Assembly (NCBI RefSeq): GCF_014698505.1
Contig: NZ_JACJTD010000001.1
Location: 310,001-374,000, forward strand
Direction: 5' to 3'
Length of the DNA: 64,000 bases
Source: Nostoc foliaceum FACHB-393
Lineage (GTDB): Bacteria > Cyanobacteriota > Cyanobacteriia > Cyanobacteriales > Nostocaceae
The position numbers and the translations under genes were made by a program. This document shows positions 21,405 through 30,681 of this stretch, one piece after another. Numbering within the stretch: the first letter of the stretch is position 1; each line of letters opens with the position of its first letter. The notes under the pieces were generated by a model. The model saw only the letters and a program-made list of their open reading frames with translations. It made no database searches and had not been told where the DNA came from.

Positions 21405-22772
21405 ATGTATGTCACTAAACTAATTGAACTAATTCGGGAACTGCGTAATTTTACCCTCTTTTGGCTGGGGCAGTCTCTGTCTGAAATTGGAAATCGCCTA
21501 ACAGGATTTGGTTTAGGTATCTGGGTTTATCAGAATACTCATGCTGTTACACAACTTAGCCTAGTTATATTTTTTACAACCTTGCCCGGTGTATTAATCA
21601 CTCCCTTTGCCGGTGCATTAATAGATAGATGGAATCGAAAATGGACAATTATTTTTAGTGAAATAGCTGCGGCTTTAATCACACTCACACTTGCTGTACT
21701 ATTACTGACTGGCAATCTGCAACTTTGGCATACTTATGTTTCTGCATTTTTTACCTCAGTCTGCGGTTCTTTTCAAATGACTGCCAAAGGTGCTGCTTTA
21801 CCTTTGATGGTTCCTAGCAATCAGATGGGGAGAGCTAATGGCTTGATTCAGTTCAGCACAGCATTAGGACAACTGGTTGCACCAATCTTGGCAGGTCTAC
21901 TCATTGCTAATGTACAACTTCAGGGCTTGCTGCTGATTGATTTGTCTACTTATTTAATTGCATTGTTAACCCTACTATTTATTCATATTCCTCAGCCAGA
22001 ATCTAGTATTCTGCCAACAATGGGAATATCTACCATCATCAATGATATTGTTTATGGCTGGGAAAACATTTCTTCTCGCTTTTTCTTGCTGATTCTACTG
22101 TCATTCATGACAGTTTATTTTTTTGTGAACGGCATGACTTCTGTCTTGATTAATCCCTTAATATTATCTTTCTCTTCAACTACAACATTTGGGAGCGTAA
22201 TGTCAATTGCCGGCTGTGGAATGGTTGCTGGCAGTATCCTTATGAGTATCTGGGGAGGAGGCAAAAAATCTATCTCTGCTCTATTTATATTTTCGGCATT
22301 AAATGGGATAGGTCTACTAATCACTGGCATTAAACCCTTTATTCCTACCATCGCCTTGGGCATTTTTATTTCATTTTTTACCTTGCCCATTATTCTAAGT
22401 ACTAATAGTACAATTTTGCAAACTAGCATCCCCCAAAATGTCCAGGGACGTGTTCTTTCCTTGTTCTACACTTTGGCAGGCTTGGGTGGGGCTTTTGGTA
22501 ATCTTAGTGCCAGTCCCCTAACCGATGGATTTCTGGAACCTATGCTATCTAATGATGGGCTACTTGCTAGTACTGTAGGGCGGGTAATTGAAACTGGTTC
22601 AGGGCGTGGAATCGGTTTTTTGATGGTTCTTGAAGGGCTACTTGTTTTAATCATGTCAGTCAGCTTATACAATTATTTTGCATTGAAAGAAATGGATGAA
22701 GAATTATTAATTAGTGATGGAGAAATAATAAACAATAAGATGATAATAAATACGTTTGACCAAGAACATTAA
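21405..22772 (+). CDS. MFS transporter (probable lipopeptide or precursor efflux)
   Basis: The 455-residue protein is almost wholly hydrophobic with about twelve membrane segments. It has the MFS loop motif between helices 2 and 3 (GALIDRWNRKW), and the C-terminal half contains QGRVLSLFYTLAGLGGAFG. This pattern is that of the MFS_3-type efflux permeases common beside cyanobacterial natural-product genes. It is clearly related to the minus-strand transporter at 27403-28722: both begin with (F/I)WLGQ, share a GxLxDRWxR(R/K)W motif and a GSGRGIG(F/L)L segment near the C-terminus. It lies 107 bp after the oxygenase gene, probably in the same transcript. Export of the finished glycolipopeptide is the simplest role, but the substrate is unproven. 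Confidence 0.85.
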   Translation: MYVTKLIELIRELRNFTLFWLGQSLSEIGNRLTGFGLGIWVYQNTHAVTQLSLVIFFTTLPGVLITPFAGALIDRWNRKWTIIFSEIAAALITLTLAVLLLTGNLQLWHTYVSAFFTSVCGSFQMTAKGAALPLMVPSNQMGRANGLIQFSTALGQLVAPILAGLLIANVQLQGLLLIDLSTYLIALLTLLFIHIPQPESSILPTMGISTIINDIVYGWENISSRFFLLILLSFMTVYFFVNGMTSVLINPLILSFSSTTTFGSVMSIAGCGMVAGSILMSIWGGGKKSISALFIFSALNGIGLLITGIKPFIPTIALGIFISFFTLPIILSTNSTILQTSIPQNVQGRVLSLFYTLAGLGGAFGNLSASPLTDGFLEPMLSNDGLLASTVGRVIETGSGRGIGFLMVLEGLLVLIMSVSLYNYFALKEMDEELLISDGEIINNKMIINTFDQEH

Positions 22773-23099
22773 TAACTCATCCAAGGTAGCTGGATAAACA
22801 TAGGTATTTTGCTTTTATTTACATCCAATTTAAATTACTAGTTTATAGACTTTTTTGTATTAAGGAAAACAGGTGATAATTTATTAACTAATTATAGATA
22901 TTTAAGTATACAAAAAGATAATTAAAGCCAGCTATCCGTTATTTTAAAGTTTTCATAACCGCAACATCTGTCCCTTAATAGCTGTTGCTAGTACATGATA
23001 ACCAAATTCTGCTTTAGCATCATTGAGACATCTTTCTATTAAAAGACCCTCCAACCGGTGCTAACAACAACTTTCTCGGTAATGATACATATGCAATAA
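22773..23099. other. AT-rich intergenic region
   Basis: This 327-bp gap holds no convincing coding frame. A small inverted repeat, ATCCA (22779-22783) with TGGAT (22791-22795), lies 6 bp after the MFS stop but has no T-run. The rest is AT-rich and could hold a promoter for the glycosyltransferase gene. No operator or riboswitch is recognisable. Confidence 0.5.
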
Positions 23100-24737
23100 A
23101 TGGACAATTTACAAATACTAGCAAAAGTAAATCCTCCAACTTGGTTAAAAATCTTAGTAATAATCCTGATCGGGTTAGGTATTTTCTTTCGCTTTGCTCA
23201 TCTAGGACACAAAATATACTGTTGTGATGAATCTTGGACATCTGTAGCGATTTCTGGTCACACGGTAGCCGGGCTAAAACAGGAAGTTTTTAATTATCAA
23301 GGCACAATTCCTATTACCATCTTCGACAAATATCAACATATTAATCCAGGTCATGGTGTGGCTGATACAGTGAATTACTTAATCACCTCAGACCCACAGC
23401 ATCCCCCCTTATATTACGTAATGGTGAGATTGTGGGCACAAGTATTTGGAGATTCACCTACTGGGATGAGGAGTTTATCAGCACTCATCAGTATGTTGAT
23501 ATTTCCCAGCGTGTATTGGCTGTGTTTAGAGTTGTTTGAGTCGACCGTTGTGGGATGGGTAGCGATGGCATTGGTTGCCGTTTCTCCTTTGCAGTTATTT
23601 TTTGCTCAAGAAGCCCGTCAATACAGTTTGTGGATGGTAGAAATTTTACTATCTAGTGCTGCATTATTGCGAACTATTAGACAAGAAAATAAAGTAAATT
23701 GGGTTGTGTATACCCTCACCTTACCCTTGGGATTATACACCCATTTATTCACAGTTTTGGTAATGATCAGTCATGGTATTTATGTAGTTATTCAACAACA
23801 ATTTCGCTTTACGAAAACCTTACTCAATTATCTGCTTGTTAGTATTGCTGCCTTCTTAATATTTTTGCCTTGGTTGATTGCGATCATCCCCCACACTAGG
23901 ACAGCACTAGAGCTTACTTCAGGATCGGCAGTAAAATGGATAAATAATCCCTTTGAGCTAATCGCTATTTTTCTGATTCGAGTTACCCGAATATTTTTCG
24001 ATCTTAATTTAACTTCAGATATATTCACATTTAATAGTTTTACTCTTGAAGGTTCTCTAATTTATAGTATTACTGCATTAATATTCAGCTTAAGTTTGAT
24101 TGGTTATTTGATTTTTTACATCATAAAAATACTCAAGTACAAAACCAGCCTATTAATTTTTTTAATGGGAGGATTTACCAGCCTATTGTTAGTAATATAT
24201 GATCTAATCTCTGGTGGAATTCGCTCTATCCAAGTTCGCTACCAATTGCCTTTATATCTCAGCCTAGAAATTATTGTAGCCTATGTTTTAGCTTTTCATA
24301 TTTTCCAAGAAAAGACGTTGCAGAAAAACATCTCTCAATCCCTACTAGTCGGATTGCTGATAGCTGGGTTAATTTCTGATGTCAGATTTTTTCAAGCTGG
24401 AAATTGGTGGACGCAATCGGATGGACAATTTATCAGAGAAACAGGTCAATTGATTAAGGAATCAGAGAGACCTTTACTGGTAATTAATGATTCTCCTATT
24501 AATTTGGGAGGAATCCTAACCTTAAGCCGTTATTCACCAAAAGTTAGCCTACTTCCAGTAGCAGATGATAGCCTGTTGCTGATTCCTCCGAAATTTAGTC
24601 ACATTTTATTTATGCAAAATAATAGTAGTTTATTTCATCAACTGGAGCAAGATAAAACCTATTCTTTGAAAATTGTTAAAGTGCTTAATCTACCACCTGG
24701 AGGTTTATGGCAATTCGAGAAAATTGAGCAATCGTAA
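23100..24737 (+). CDS. GT39/ArnT-like integral membrane glycosyltransferase
   Basis: This 545-residue protein has about eleven membrane segments and the layout of GT-C enzymes of the PMT/ArnT family. An acidic motif follows the first membrane segment (CCDESWTS, near residue 43). A large first periplasmic loop contains DPQHPPLYY (near 98), followed by FFAQEARQYS. Family members move a sugar from a polyprenyl-phosphate carrier to an acceptor on the outer face of the plasma membrane. The next gene encodes a GtrA-type flippase, so the two probably work together. The context suggests one sugar of the glycolipopeptide is added in the periplasm. No GtrB-type enzyme to make the lipid-linked sugar is encoded in the window; the GT2 at 41789 lacks the usual C-terminal membrane helices. 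The start codon has no strong ribosome site. Confidence 0.82.
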   Translation: MDNLQILAKVNPPTWLKILVIILIGLGIFFRFAHLGHKIYCCDESWTSVAISGHTVAGLKQEVFNYQGTIPITIFDKYQHINPGHGVADTVNYLITSDPQHPPLYYVMVRLWAQVFGDSPTGMRSLSALISMLIFPSVYWLCLELFESTVVGWVAMALVAVSPLQLFFAQEARQYSLWMVEILLSSAALLRTIRQENKVNWVVYTLTLPLGLYTHLFTVLVMISHGIYVVIQQQFRFTKTLLNYLLVSIAAFLIFLPWLIAIIPHTRTALELTSGSAVKWINNPFELIAIFLIRVTRIFFDLNLTSDIFTFNSFTLEGSLIYSITALIFSLSLIGYLIFYIIKILKYKTSLLIFLMGGFTSLLLVIYDLISGGIRSIQVRYQLPLYLSLEIIVAYVLAFHIFQEKTLQKNISQSLLVGLLIAGLISDVRFFQAGNWWTQSDGQFIRETGQLIKESERPLLVINDSPINLGGILTLSRYSPKVSLLPVADDSLLLIPPKFSHILFMQNNSSLFHQLEQDKTYSLKIVKVLNLPPGGLWQFEKIEQS

Positions 24738-24790
24738 ACAGTAGAATTTGACACTATATAAGTAGTAAAAAATAAAACCCTATAAGCCTA

Positions 24791-25285
24791 ATGAATCAAT
24801 GTCTTCAGATTAATATTCTAATAAATCGGCTGTGTTTAAGTCTTCCTTGGCTGGTTGTGAATAGGCTGATTTGTTTCGCCATAGTGGGTTTAAGTGGTGT
24901 ATTTGTAGACTTAGGAGGATTCTATATTTTGCATACTCTATTGGGTTGGATGTTAACTCCAAGTGCAATACTTTCAACAGAGATAGCAATCATTAATAAT
25001 TTTCTCTGGAATGATCTATGGACTTTTGGAGATGTATCTGTTCAGAAACAATTAGACAAGCGGTTGCGACGTTTTTTCAAGTTCAACCTAATTTGTTTTT
25101 TTGGACTGATTTTTAATAGTTTAATTGTAAATTGGCTATTTTATAAATTCGAGATGAATGAATACATTGCAAAATTAGTAGCAATCGTTGGTGTAACTTT
25201 TTGGAATTTTTCGCTCAACTGGAAGGTGAATTGGCAAATAAGCGGGACAGAAGTAGATGTTTTGAGAGATAAGTCCATCACCTGA
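24791..25285 (+). CDS. GtrA-family membrane protein (polyprenyl-phosphate sugar flippase)
   Basis: The 164-residue protein has four predicted membrane helices and the GtrA signature: a first helix with FAIVGLSGVFVDLGGFYIL, then an IINNFLWNDLWTF motif, then a basic cytosolic loop before helix 3 (QLDKRLRRFFKFN). GtrA proteins are believed to flip polyprenyl-phosphate-linked monosaccharides to the periplasm. It starts 53 bp after the GT39-like gene and 47 bp before the GH13 gene, so the three are likely cotranscribed. The length is slightly above the usual 120-150 residues. Flippase function is inferred from the family; the sugar is unknown. Confidence 0.85.
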   Translation: MNQCLQINILINRLCLSLPWLVVNRLICFAIVGLSGVFVDLGGFYILHTLLGWMLTPSAILSTEIAIINNFLWNDLWTFGDVSVQKQLDKRLRRFFKFNLICFFGLIFNSLIVNWLFYKFEMNEYIAKLVAIVGVTFWNFSLNWKVNWQISGTEVDVLRDKSIT

Positions 25286-25332
25286 GCTAACTTTTTTGCT
25301 AACTCACCATTTTTAATTCGTAGGAATGCTCT

Positions 25333-27375
25333 ATGCGTTATTTTGACGAATACTGTGAAGTACATTTAGACCCTAGCACAGCACCATATACTTGGGTATT
25401 TAAGAGTGATGAAAAAATCTCCATCAGATTTGGTATTCACTTATTTAAAAATCCAGATTATGGCCAGATAGTTTATGAATTGAATGATGGACAAGGTTAT
25501 TCCGATTCAGATCGAATTACGGCACAAGCTGAAAGCGTTATAGAAAATGGCTTCCAAATGTTCTCAGCCATCCTACCGCCTATGAGTAGCGGGGGAGGAT
25601 ATCGTTACAGTTTAGGTTATGTCGATACATTTGGTAATGAACATACAAGCACGCGATCGCATTTTTTGTTAGTCTGTGATGAAGCACCCCGCTCAATGGC
25701 TGAAATCCCATCTGTATTTCTGGGCTATGTAGATAATCAGCCTTTATATGGACTAAAACCAAAGGTTGCAATGACATCTAGTCCCGATGATTGGGAAGCA
25801 CGTCTATTTTACTCAATCATGATTGATCGATTTGCTCGCAGTGCAGACAGCAACTACACTGGTCTAAGTGCAGTCAAATATGATCCAACTTCACCCTATA
25901 CAAGTCATGGTGGAACAATTCGGGGCGTAATTGAGCAGATAACATACTTGAAGTCATTAGGAATTCGAGCCATTATCCTCAGCCCTGTCTATGTCAACGC
26001 TGCTGATGGCTATCATGGCTATCATCCTATCCACCTATTGATGGTTGATCCACGTTTGGGTACACTTATGTGTCTGCGTGAACTGGTGAAAACTGCTCAT
26101 GAAGCTGATATTGCTGTCATTTTAGACGTTGTTAACAACCATATTGCAGATAGTATTAACTGGCAAGAGTATGGGGGGCCACCAGGGGGAGAGTTCAAGT
26201 ATGTGCAAGGTGATGGCTCTGCGGTTATGCCTTTTCCTATAGAAGCCCGTAACACATTACTCTTTCACGGGCCTGAATACACTGATATGGTAAATCAAAG
26301 GCTCTTTGGCTTCTTAGAAGATTGGCGAACAGAGACAAGCTACGTCCGAGAATTACTGATTCAACACCTAAAATACTGGATTGCAGAAACAGATATTGAT
26401 GGCTTCCGATACGATTCAGCACGTCACGTTGGTCTTGATTTCTGGGAGCCTTGCGTTGAAGAGATATCAAGGTATGCTGCCTATCTTGGAAAAAAGCAGT
26501 TTCTGCAAATAGCCGAACACGCTGGTAGTACTCACGAAGAAGTAATTGCCTACAATGGAGCGAAATTTTCAAATCTGATCGACTACCCGACTTATTATGC
26601 TGTCAAGCGTTCTTTGGCTGATGGTAATTGGCTAGGGGGTTTGGCAGATTATTTTTGTGGTTTTCTAGAGCCATCGCATCCATATTATGCTGGTTGGCGG
26701 AATAATATTATGTTCCTCGATAACCAAGACACAAGTAGAATTTTCCATCACTTCTTGAGTTGTCTAGGAAATCAGGATGAAGCGCGAGTCCGGTTATATT
26801 TTGCACTTGCTTGCTTAATTTTGGGGCCGCAAATACCTTCTATCTATCAAGGAACAGAGCAAGAATTTTCTGGCGCTTTAGGGATACATCAACACCAGGA
26901 TACAGGTGAATGCATTGGTCATGATTGCTATGTGCGGGAAGATATGTTTGATAACCCTGCTTGTGTGTGGGAATTTGGGCCGATTAACCGCAAAATTTTT
27001 GAACCATATAATAAAAACCACCCAAGTTTTTTACTAATTCGACAGCTTGCCGAAATTAGGTTTCAAAATAGACTAATTCATAGTGGAAACCGCACTCTCT
27101 TATGCTCTAGGAATAATGGTCTCTGGTGTGTACTCATTCATGGTGCAGAGGATGAACAGCCGCTTTTTGTGGCGATGAACCTGGGGTCTACACCAGTAGT
27201 TGAGGAGGCTTTAAAGATTCCTAATTGGTACGGCAAGTTCTGCGGAGTCGATATGTTAATTGCTACATCGGGGGGAGTATTCCATCTTGTGGAAGGTGGT
27301 ATGCGAATTAAACTTCCACCATTCACATTTGTCTTAGGACGACTATTACAGGTGACAATTAAAGCTCAAGAATAG
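25333..27375 (+). CDS. GH13 alpha-amylase-family glycoside hydrolase or transglycosylase
   Basis: The 680-residue protein has AGGA 7 nt before its ATG. An N-terminal beta-rich region (about 1-150) precedes a GH13 (beta/alpha)8 barrel. The conserved regions are intact: DVVNNH, GFRYDSARH with nucleophile D361, acid/base E395 (QIAEHAG), and D466 (FLDNQDTSR) as transition-state stabiliser. A C-terminal beta domain follows. There is no signal peptide, so it is probably cytosolic. GH13 enzymes hydrolyse or transfer alpha-linked glucosides; the third catalytic region reads NQD instead of the commoner NHD, which is seen in some subfamilies. It sits inside a block of glycosylation genes, so either sugar supply or direct transglycosylation onto the peptide is possible. 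Neither is shown by the sequence. Confidence 0.85.
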   Translation: MRYFDEYCEVHLDPSTAPYTWVFKSDEKISIRFGIHLFKNPDYGQIVYELNDGQGYSDSDRITAQAESVIENGFQMFSAILPPMSSGGGYRYSLGYVDTFGNEHTSTRSHFLLVCDEAPRSMAEIPSVFLGYVDNQPLYGLKPKVAMTSSPDDWEARLFYSIMIDRFARSADSNYTGLSAVKYDPTSPYTSHGGTIRGVIEQITYLKSLGIRAIILSPVYVNAADGYHGYHPIHLLMVDPRLGTLMCLRELVKTAHEADIAVILDVVNNHIADSINWQEYGGPPGGEFKYVQGDGSAVMPFPIEARNTLLFHGPEYTDMVNQRLFGFLEDWRTETSYVRELLIQHLKYWIAETDIDGFRYDSARHVGLDFWEPCVEEISRYAAYLGKKQFLQIAEHAGSTHEEVIAYNGAKFSNLIDYPTYYAVKRSLADGNWLGGLADYFCGFLEPSHPYYAGWRNNIMFLDNQDTSRIFHHFLSCLGNQDEARVRLYFALACLILGPQIPSIYQGTEQEFSGALGIHQHQDTGECIGHDCYVREDMFDNPACVWEFGPINRKIFEPYNKNHPSFLLIRQLAEIRFQNRLIHSGNRTLLCSRNNGLWCVLIHGAEDEQPLFVAMNLGSTPVVEEALKIPNWYGKFCGVDMLIATSGGVFHLVEGGMRIKLPPFTFVLGRLLQVTIKAQE

Positions 27376-27402
27376 GAGCAAGTTTTATTGTCTCTTTAAT
27401 CC

Positions 27403-28722
27403 CTACATGGGGGTAACATTGCCTGCTGAAGATTCAAAATCAGGTACATTAACTTCCAAGTCTCGGATGGCAGGGTATTGGGAGCCAATAAATGCTGTCA
27501 TTAATATAAAACACCCGATAATTACAAACAATAGTCCAATCCCCCGACCAGGCCCAGAACCAATTATTTGGCCAACCAGTACTTGAGACCAAACTCCATC
27601 AAAAGCCATCAGTGGCTCGAAAACATAGTCAGCTAGGGGGCCTGCAACGATCGCAGCGAGCGGTATAGCCGCCCCCCACATTGCTCCGGTTAATGCAAAT
27701 ACTCTTCCCTGTACCGACTCGGCAACTTTTGTCTGCAAAATAACTTGCACTGAGCCATTGATGAAAGGCGCAGTCAGGAAGAAAAGTAAAGTAGCGATCG
27801 CAATTTGGATAATAGAAGGGCGTAAACCCGCAAGGGCAATGCACACCCCACTTACCGACATAGTGATTAGAACAGGGCTGATTAAGTTCTGCCAACTATT
27901 CTTCCATGTGCTCATCACTATAGCTCCCACGAACATACCAAGACCGCTAAGAAATGCAATCTGTCCTAAGCTAGTTGGCGTAGTTAATGAAAGAATTAGG
28001 GGAAAGCTTAGTACACTCACGAAGCCGACCAAGAATTGATAAATGGTGAACAGAAGCACAAAGCTGAGTAGTCCCGGACGCTCTGTTAAATAAGTCCAGC
28101 CGTAGAGTGTTTCTCGCAAAAATGAGGCAGGCGGAGTGGACTCATTCGCTTCAGTAACCGGGCTGATCTCAGGGAATCGCACCAACAGAAGCGGAACAAG
28201 GGCAACCAGTAAGGTTGCGAAGTCGATAATCAGAATGCCTTTTTGCTTAACAATAGCCAGTAAAATACCTGCTAGTAAAGGCGAAATGATTTGCTGAATG
28301 CCCATGCCCAATTGAATCATACCGCTCACCCGTGCTAAATCCTCTTGAGGCACCAAAGAGGTAATGGAAGCTTTATAAGCAGGCGTATGGAAAGCACCGA
28401 TGATGGAAGTAATGATATTTCTGAGATAGATGTGCCAAATCTCTAATTGACCAATACTGATTAGTAGTATCAGAATTAGGGTACATAGTCCTTTACAGGC
28501 ATGACTAATAATCATGATCCAGCGACGATCCCAACGATCGACTAATGTGCCTGCTATTGGCGAAATGACGATGAGCGGTATCGTACAAGTCAGGGTAAGG
28601 AAAGCAAATTGGGTGGCAGAGCCAGTTTGCTGAAATACCGAGATATCTAGAGCAAACCCGGTCATAGACACGCCAATCAGAGAAATTAGTTGTCCTAACC
28701 AAATAAATGTGAAAATACGCAT
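27403..28722 (-). CDS. MFS transporter, paralogue of the 21405 transporter
   Basis: The 439-residue protein has about twelve membrane helices and the motif GTLVDRWDRRW between helices 2 and 3. It ends 28 bp from the convergent GH13 gene, with no clear bidirectional terminator between them. It is recognisably related to the plus-strand MFS protein at 21405-22772, including the N-terminal (F/I)WLGQ and the C-terminal GSGPGRGIGLLFV stretch, but they are far from identical, so this is not a recent duplication. Its strand is opposite to the neighbouring tailoring genes, so it must have its own promoter in 28723-29002. It may export the lipopeptide or a partial product, or confer self-protection. 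Confidence 0.85.
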   Translation of the reverse strand: MRIFTFIWLGQLISLIGVSMTGFALDISVFQQTGSATQFAFLTLTCTIPLIVISPIAGTLVDRWDRRWIMIISHACKGLCTLILILLISIGQLEIWHIYLRNIITSIIGAFHTPAYKASITSLVPQEDLARVSGMIQLGMGIQQIISPLLAGILLAIVKQKGILIIDFATLLVALVPLLLVRFPEISPVTEANESTPPASFLRETLYGWTYLTERPGLLSFVLLFTIYQFLVGFVSVLSFPLILSLTTPTSLGQIAFLSGLGMFVGAIVMSTWKNSWQNLISPVLITMSVSGVCIALAGLRPSIIQIAIATLLFFLTAPFINGSVQVILQTKVAESVQGRVFALTGAMWGAAIPLAAIVAGPLADYVFEPLMAFDGVWSQVLVGQIIGSGPGRGIGLLFVIIGCFILMTAFIGSQYPAIRDLEVNVPDFESSAGNVTPM

Positions 28723-29002
28723 TTTTATGTATAAAATTATGATTTAGTTGTCGTTCTGTATTATATGTATACTTGGTCGAGTTGAAATGAAAGTACTACT
28801 TATTTTAACTAAGACGAAGTGCGTAAACTCTAGATCATGGAGTAGATATACATAGATAAAGTTAGCGATCGCTAGTAGGGGGTAAATTGCGATCGTCAAT
28901 AAGACTCTCTTTTGAACCTGTCTCTGATTAATCCCTACCGCAATGAATAGAGGGCGTAGTTATGAAAATCCTCAGAACTAGAAAAATTTATATAGTCTAC
29001 AA
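28723..29002. promoter_or_regulatory. Divergent promoter region, MFS (-) and ABC exporter (+)
   Basis: The 280-bp gap separates two divergent transport genes, so it should hold promoters for both. It contains a HIP1 octamer GCGATCGC (28865-28872) and a second partial one (GCGATCG) about 15 bp later. I cannot place -10 or -35 boxes with confidence. Confidence 0.5.
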
Positions 29003-30655
29003 ATGAATCGATTCAGCTTGAAAGCGGTTAAACGGTTTTGGGCGATCGCTCAACTCTATTGGTTAGGCAATGAAAAACGAGGTGCTATAGGTTTACTTGT
29101 GCTTCTCGGAGTTTTATTATTAGCTACCACTCAAGTCAAGGTTTTCTTAAATACTATACAGGGAGATTTAATTTCTGCCCTTTCCGCCCATAATAGTACT
29201 AAATTCTGGCAAGGTATACTAGTTGCCTTCGGGGGAATAATCGTCTTTGGTTTCCTAAATTCTGGCTATGGTTTTCTGCGAGAGACAATCGGCATTTATT
29301 GGCGACGATGGTTGACCCATCATTTACTCAATCAATATTTCCAAAATCGCGCTTTTTATGATCTGAGTAACTCTCATAAAGAGATTGATAACCCAGACCA
29401 ACGTATTTCTGAAGATGTTGCCAATTTTTGCCAGCAATCTATTCAGCTGCTGGTGAATTGTCTGGAATCTATTTTTGTAGTAATTGCTTTTAGTGTCATT
29501 CTCTGGTCTATTTCCAAAAATCTAGTTATTGCTTTGGTAGTTTATTCTATTTTAGCTTACGCCATAACTATTGGGTTCTATGGCAAAAAATTAACGCAAC
29601 TGAATTTTGAACAACTAAAAAAAGAAGCTGATTTTCGCTTTGGTTTAGTCCGTATCAGAGAGAATGCTGAGTCTATTGCCTTCTATAACGGTATCCTTCA
29701 AGAAGCTAATAAAATTAAACTTATATTTAATGCAGTTTTTCATAACTTTAAGCGATTGATATTATGGTCAGAGGTGTATTTAAACATATTTAAATATCAG
29801 TTTGGTTATCTCCCCTGGATCATACCAGCATTGATTTTAGGAAACCAAATTCTGTCAGGTGAGACGGAGGTGGGAAAAGTCACAGAAGCTGGTGGTGCCT
29901 TTGGACAGGTTGCTTTTTCTGTGAATCTGATTATGTATCAGTTTGAAAAATTTACTAAATTTGCTGCTTCAATTAATCGCTTATACGTATTTTATGAATA
30001 TCTCAAACAGCCAAGTAAAGCAATAGCTAATTCTAGGACTATTGATATAGTTATAGACAGCCGTTTAGCCTTGGAAAACCTGACTGTCGAAACACCCAAT
30101 TATCAAAAAACTTTATTTAGCAACCTTTCTGTAGCACTGGAAAGAGGACAGGGATTACTAATTATGGGAGATAGCGGTTGTGGTAAAAGTTCTTTGTTGC
30201 GTGCCTTGGCTGGTTTATGGAATTCGGGAACAGGTGTGATTGTTCGTCCAGAATTAGAAGAAATGCTATTTTTACCGCAGCGTCCTTACATGATTTTAGG
30301 GACTCTTCGGGAGCAGTTAATCTATCCTAACGCCAAGGTTGATTTGAGTGATGAAGAACTCCATCAAGTTCTCCACAGAGTCAATCTGTCAGACTTAGCA
30401 GAACGGTTTGGTGGTTTTGAGGTCGAGCAAGATTGGAGTGATGTTCTTTCTTTGGGGGAACAGCAAAGATTAGCTTTTGCTCGGCTTTTAGTTACGAAAC
30501 CAAAATATGCAATTTTAGATGAAGCGACTAGTGCTTTAGATATTAACAACGAAGAACATCTTTATAGTCTTTTACTAGAAACAGAGACAACCTTTATTAG
30601 TGTTGGTCATCGCCCTACTCTCAAAAAATATCATCAGGTCATTGTTAATCTTTAA
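29003..30655 (+). CDS. SbmA/YddA-like ABC exporter (membrane plus ATPase)
   Basis: The 550-residue half-transporter fuses an N-terminal membrane domain (about six helices, residues 1-330) to an ATP-binding domain. Walker A is GDSGCGKSS (near 390), the signature is LSLGEQQR (near 483), and Walker B is YAILDEATSAL (near 503), all intact, with a SVGHR switch histidine near the end. The membrane domain is of the ABC_membrane_2 type (peroxisomal/SbmA/YddA). Exporters of this type accompany cyanobacterial NRPS clusters such as microcystin (McyH) and nodularin (NdaI). It probably dimerises in the plasma membrane and exports the lipopeptide. The GT1 gene follows 26 bp downstream, so the two are likely cotranscribed. 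Confidence 0.9.
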   Translation: MNRFSLKAVKRFWAIAQLYWLGNEKRGAIGLLVLLGVLLLATTQVKVFLNTIQGDLISALSAHNSTKFWQGILVAFGGIIVFGFLNSGYGFLRETIGIYWRRWLTHHLLNQYFQNRAFYDLSNSHKEIDNPDQRISEDVANFCQQSIQLLVNCLESIFVVIAFSVILWSISKNLVIALVVYSILAYAITIGFYGKKLTQLNFEQLKKEADFRFGLVRIRENAESIAFYNGILQEANKIKLIFNAVFHNFKRLILWSEVYLNIFKYQFGYLPWIIPALILGNQILSGETEVGKVTEAGGAFGQVAFSVNLIMYQFEKFTKFAASINRLYVFYEYLKQPSKAIANSRTIDIVIDSRLALENLTVETPNYQKTLFSNLSVALERGQGLLIMGDSGCGKSSLLRALAGLWNSGTGVIVRPELEEMLFLPQRPYMILGTLREQLIYPNAKVDLSDEELHQVLHRVNLSDLAERFGGFEVEQDWSDVLSLGEQQRLAFARLLVTKPKYAILDEATSALDINNEEHLYSLLLETETTFISVGHRPTLKKYHQVIVNL

Positions 30656-30681
30656 ATTTGTCAAAATAGCAGGTATTTTCT

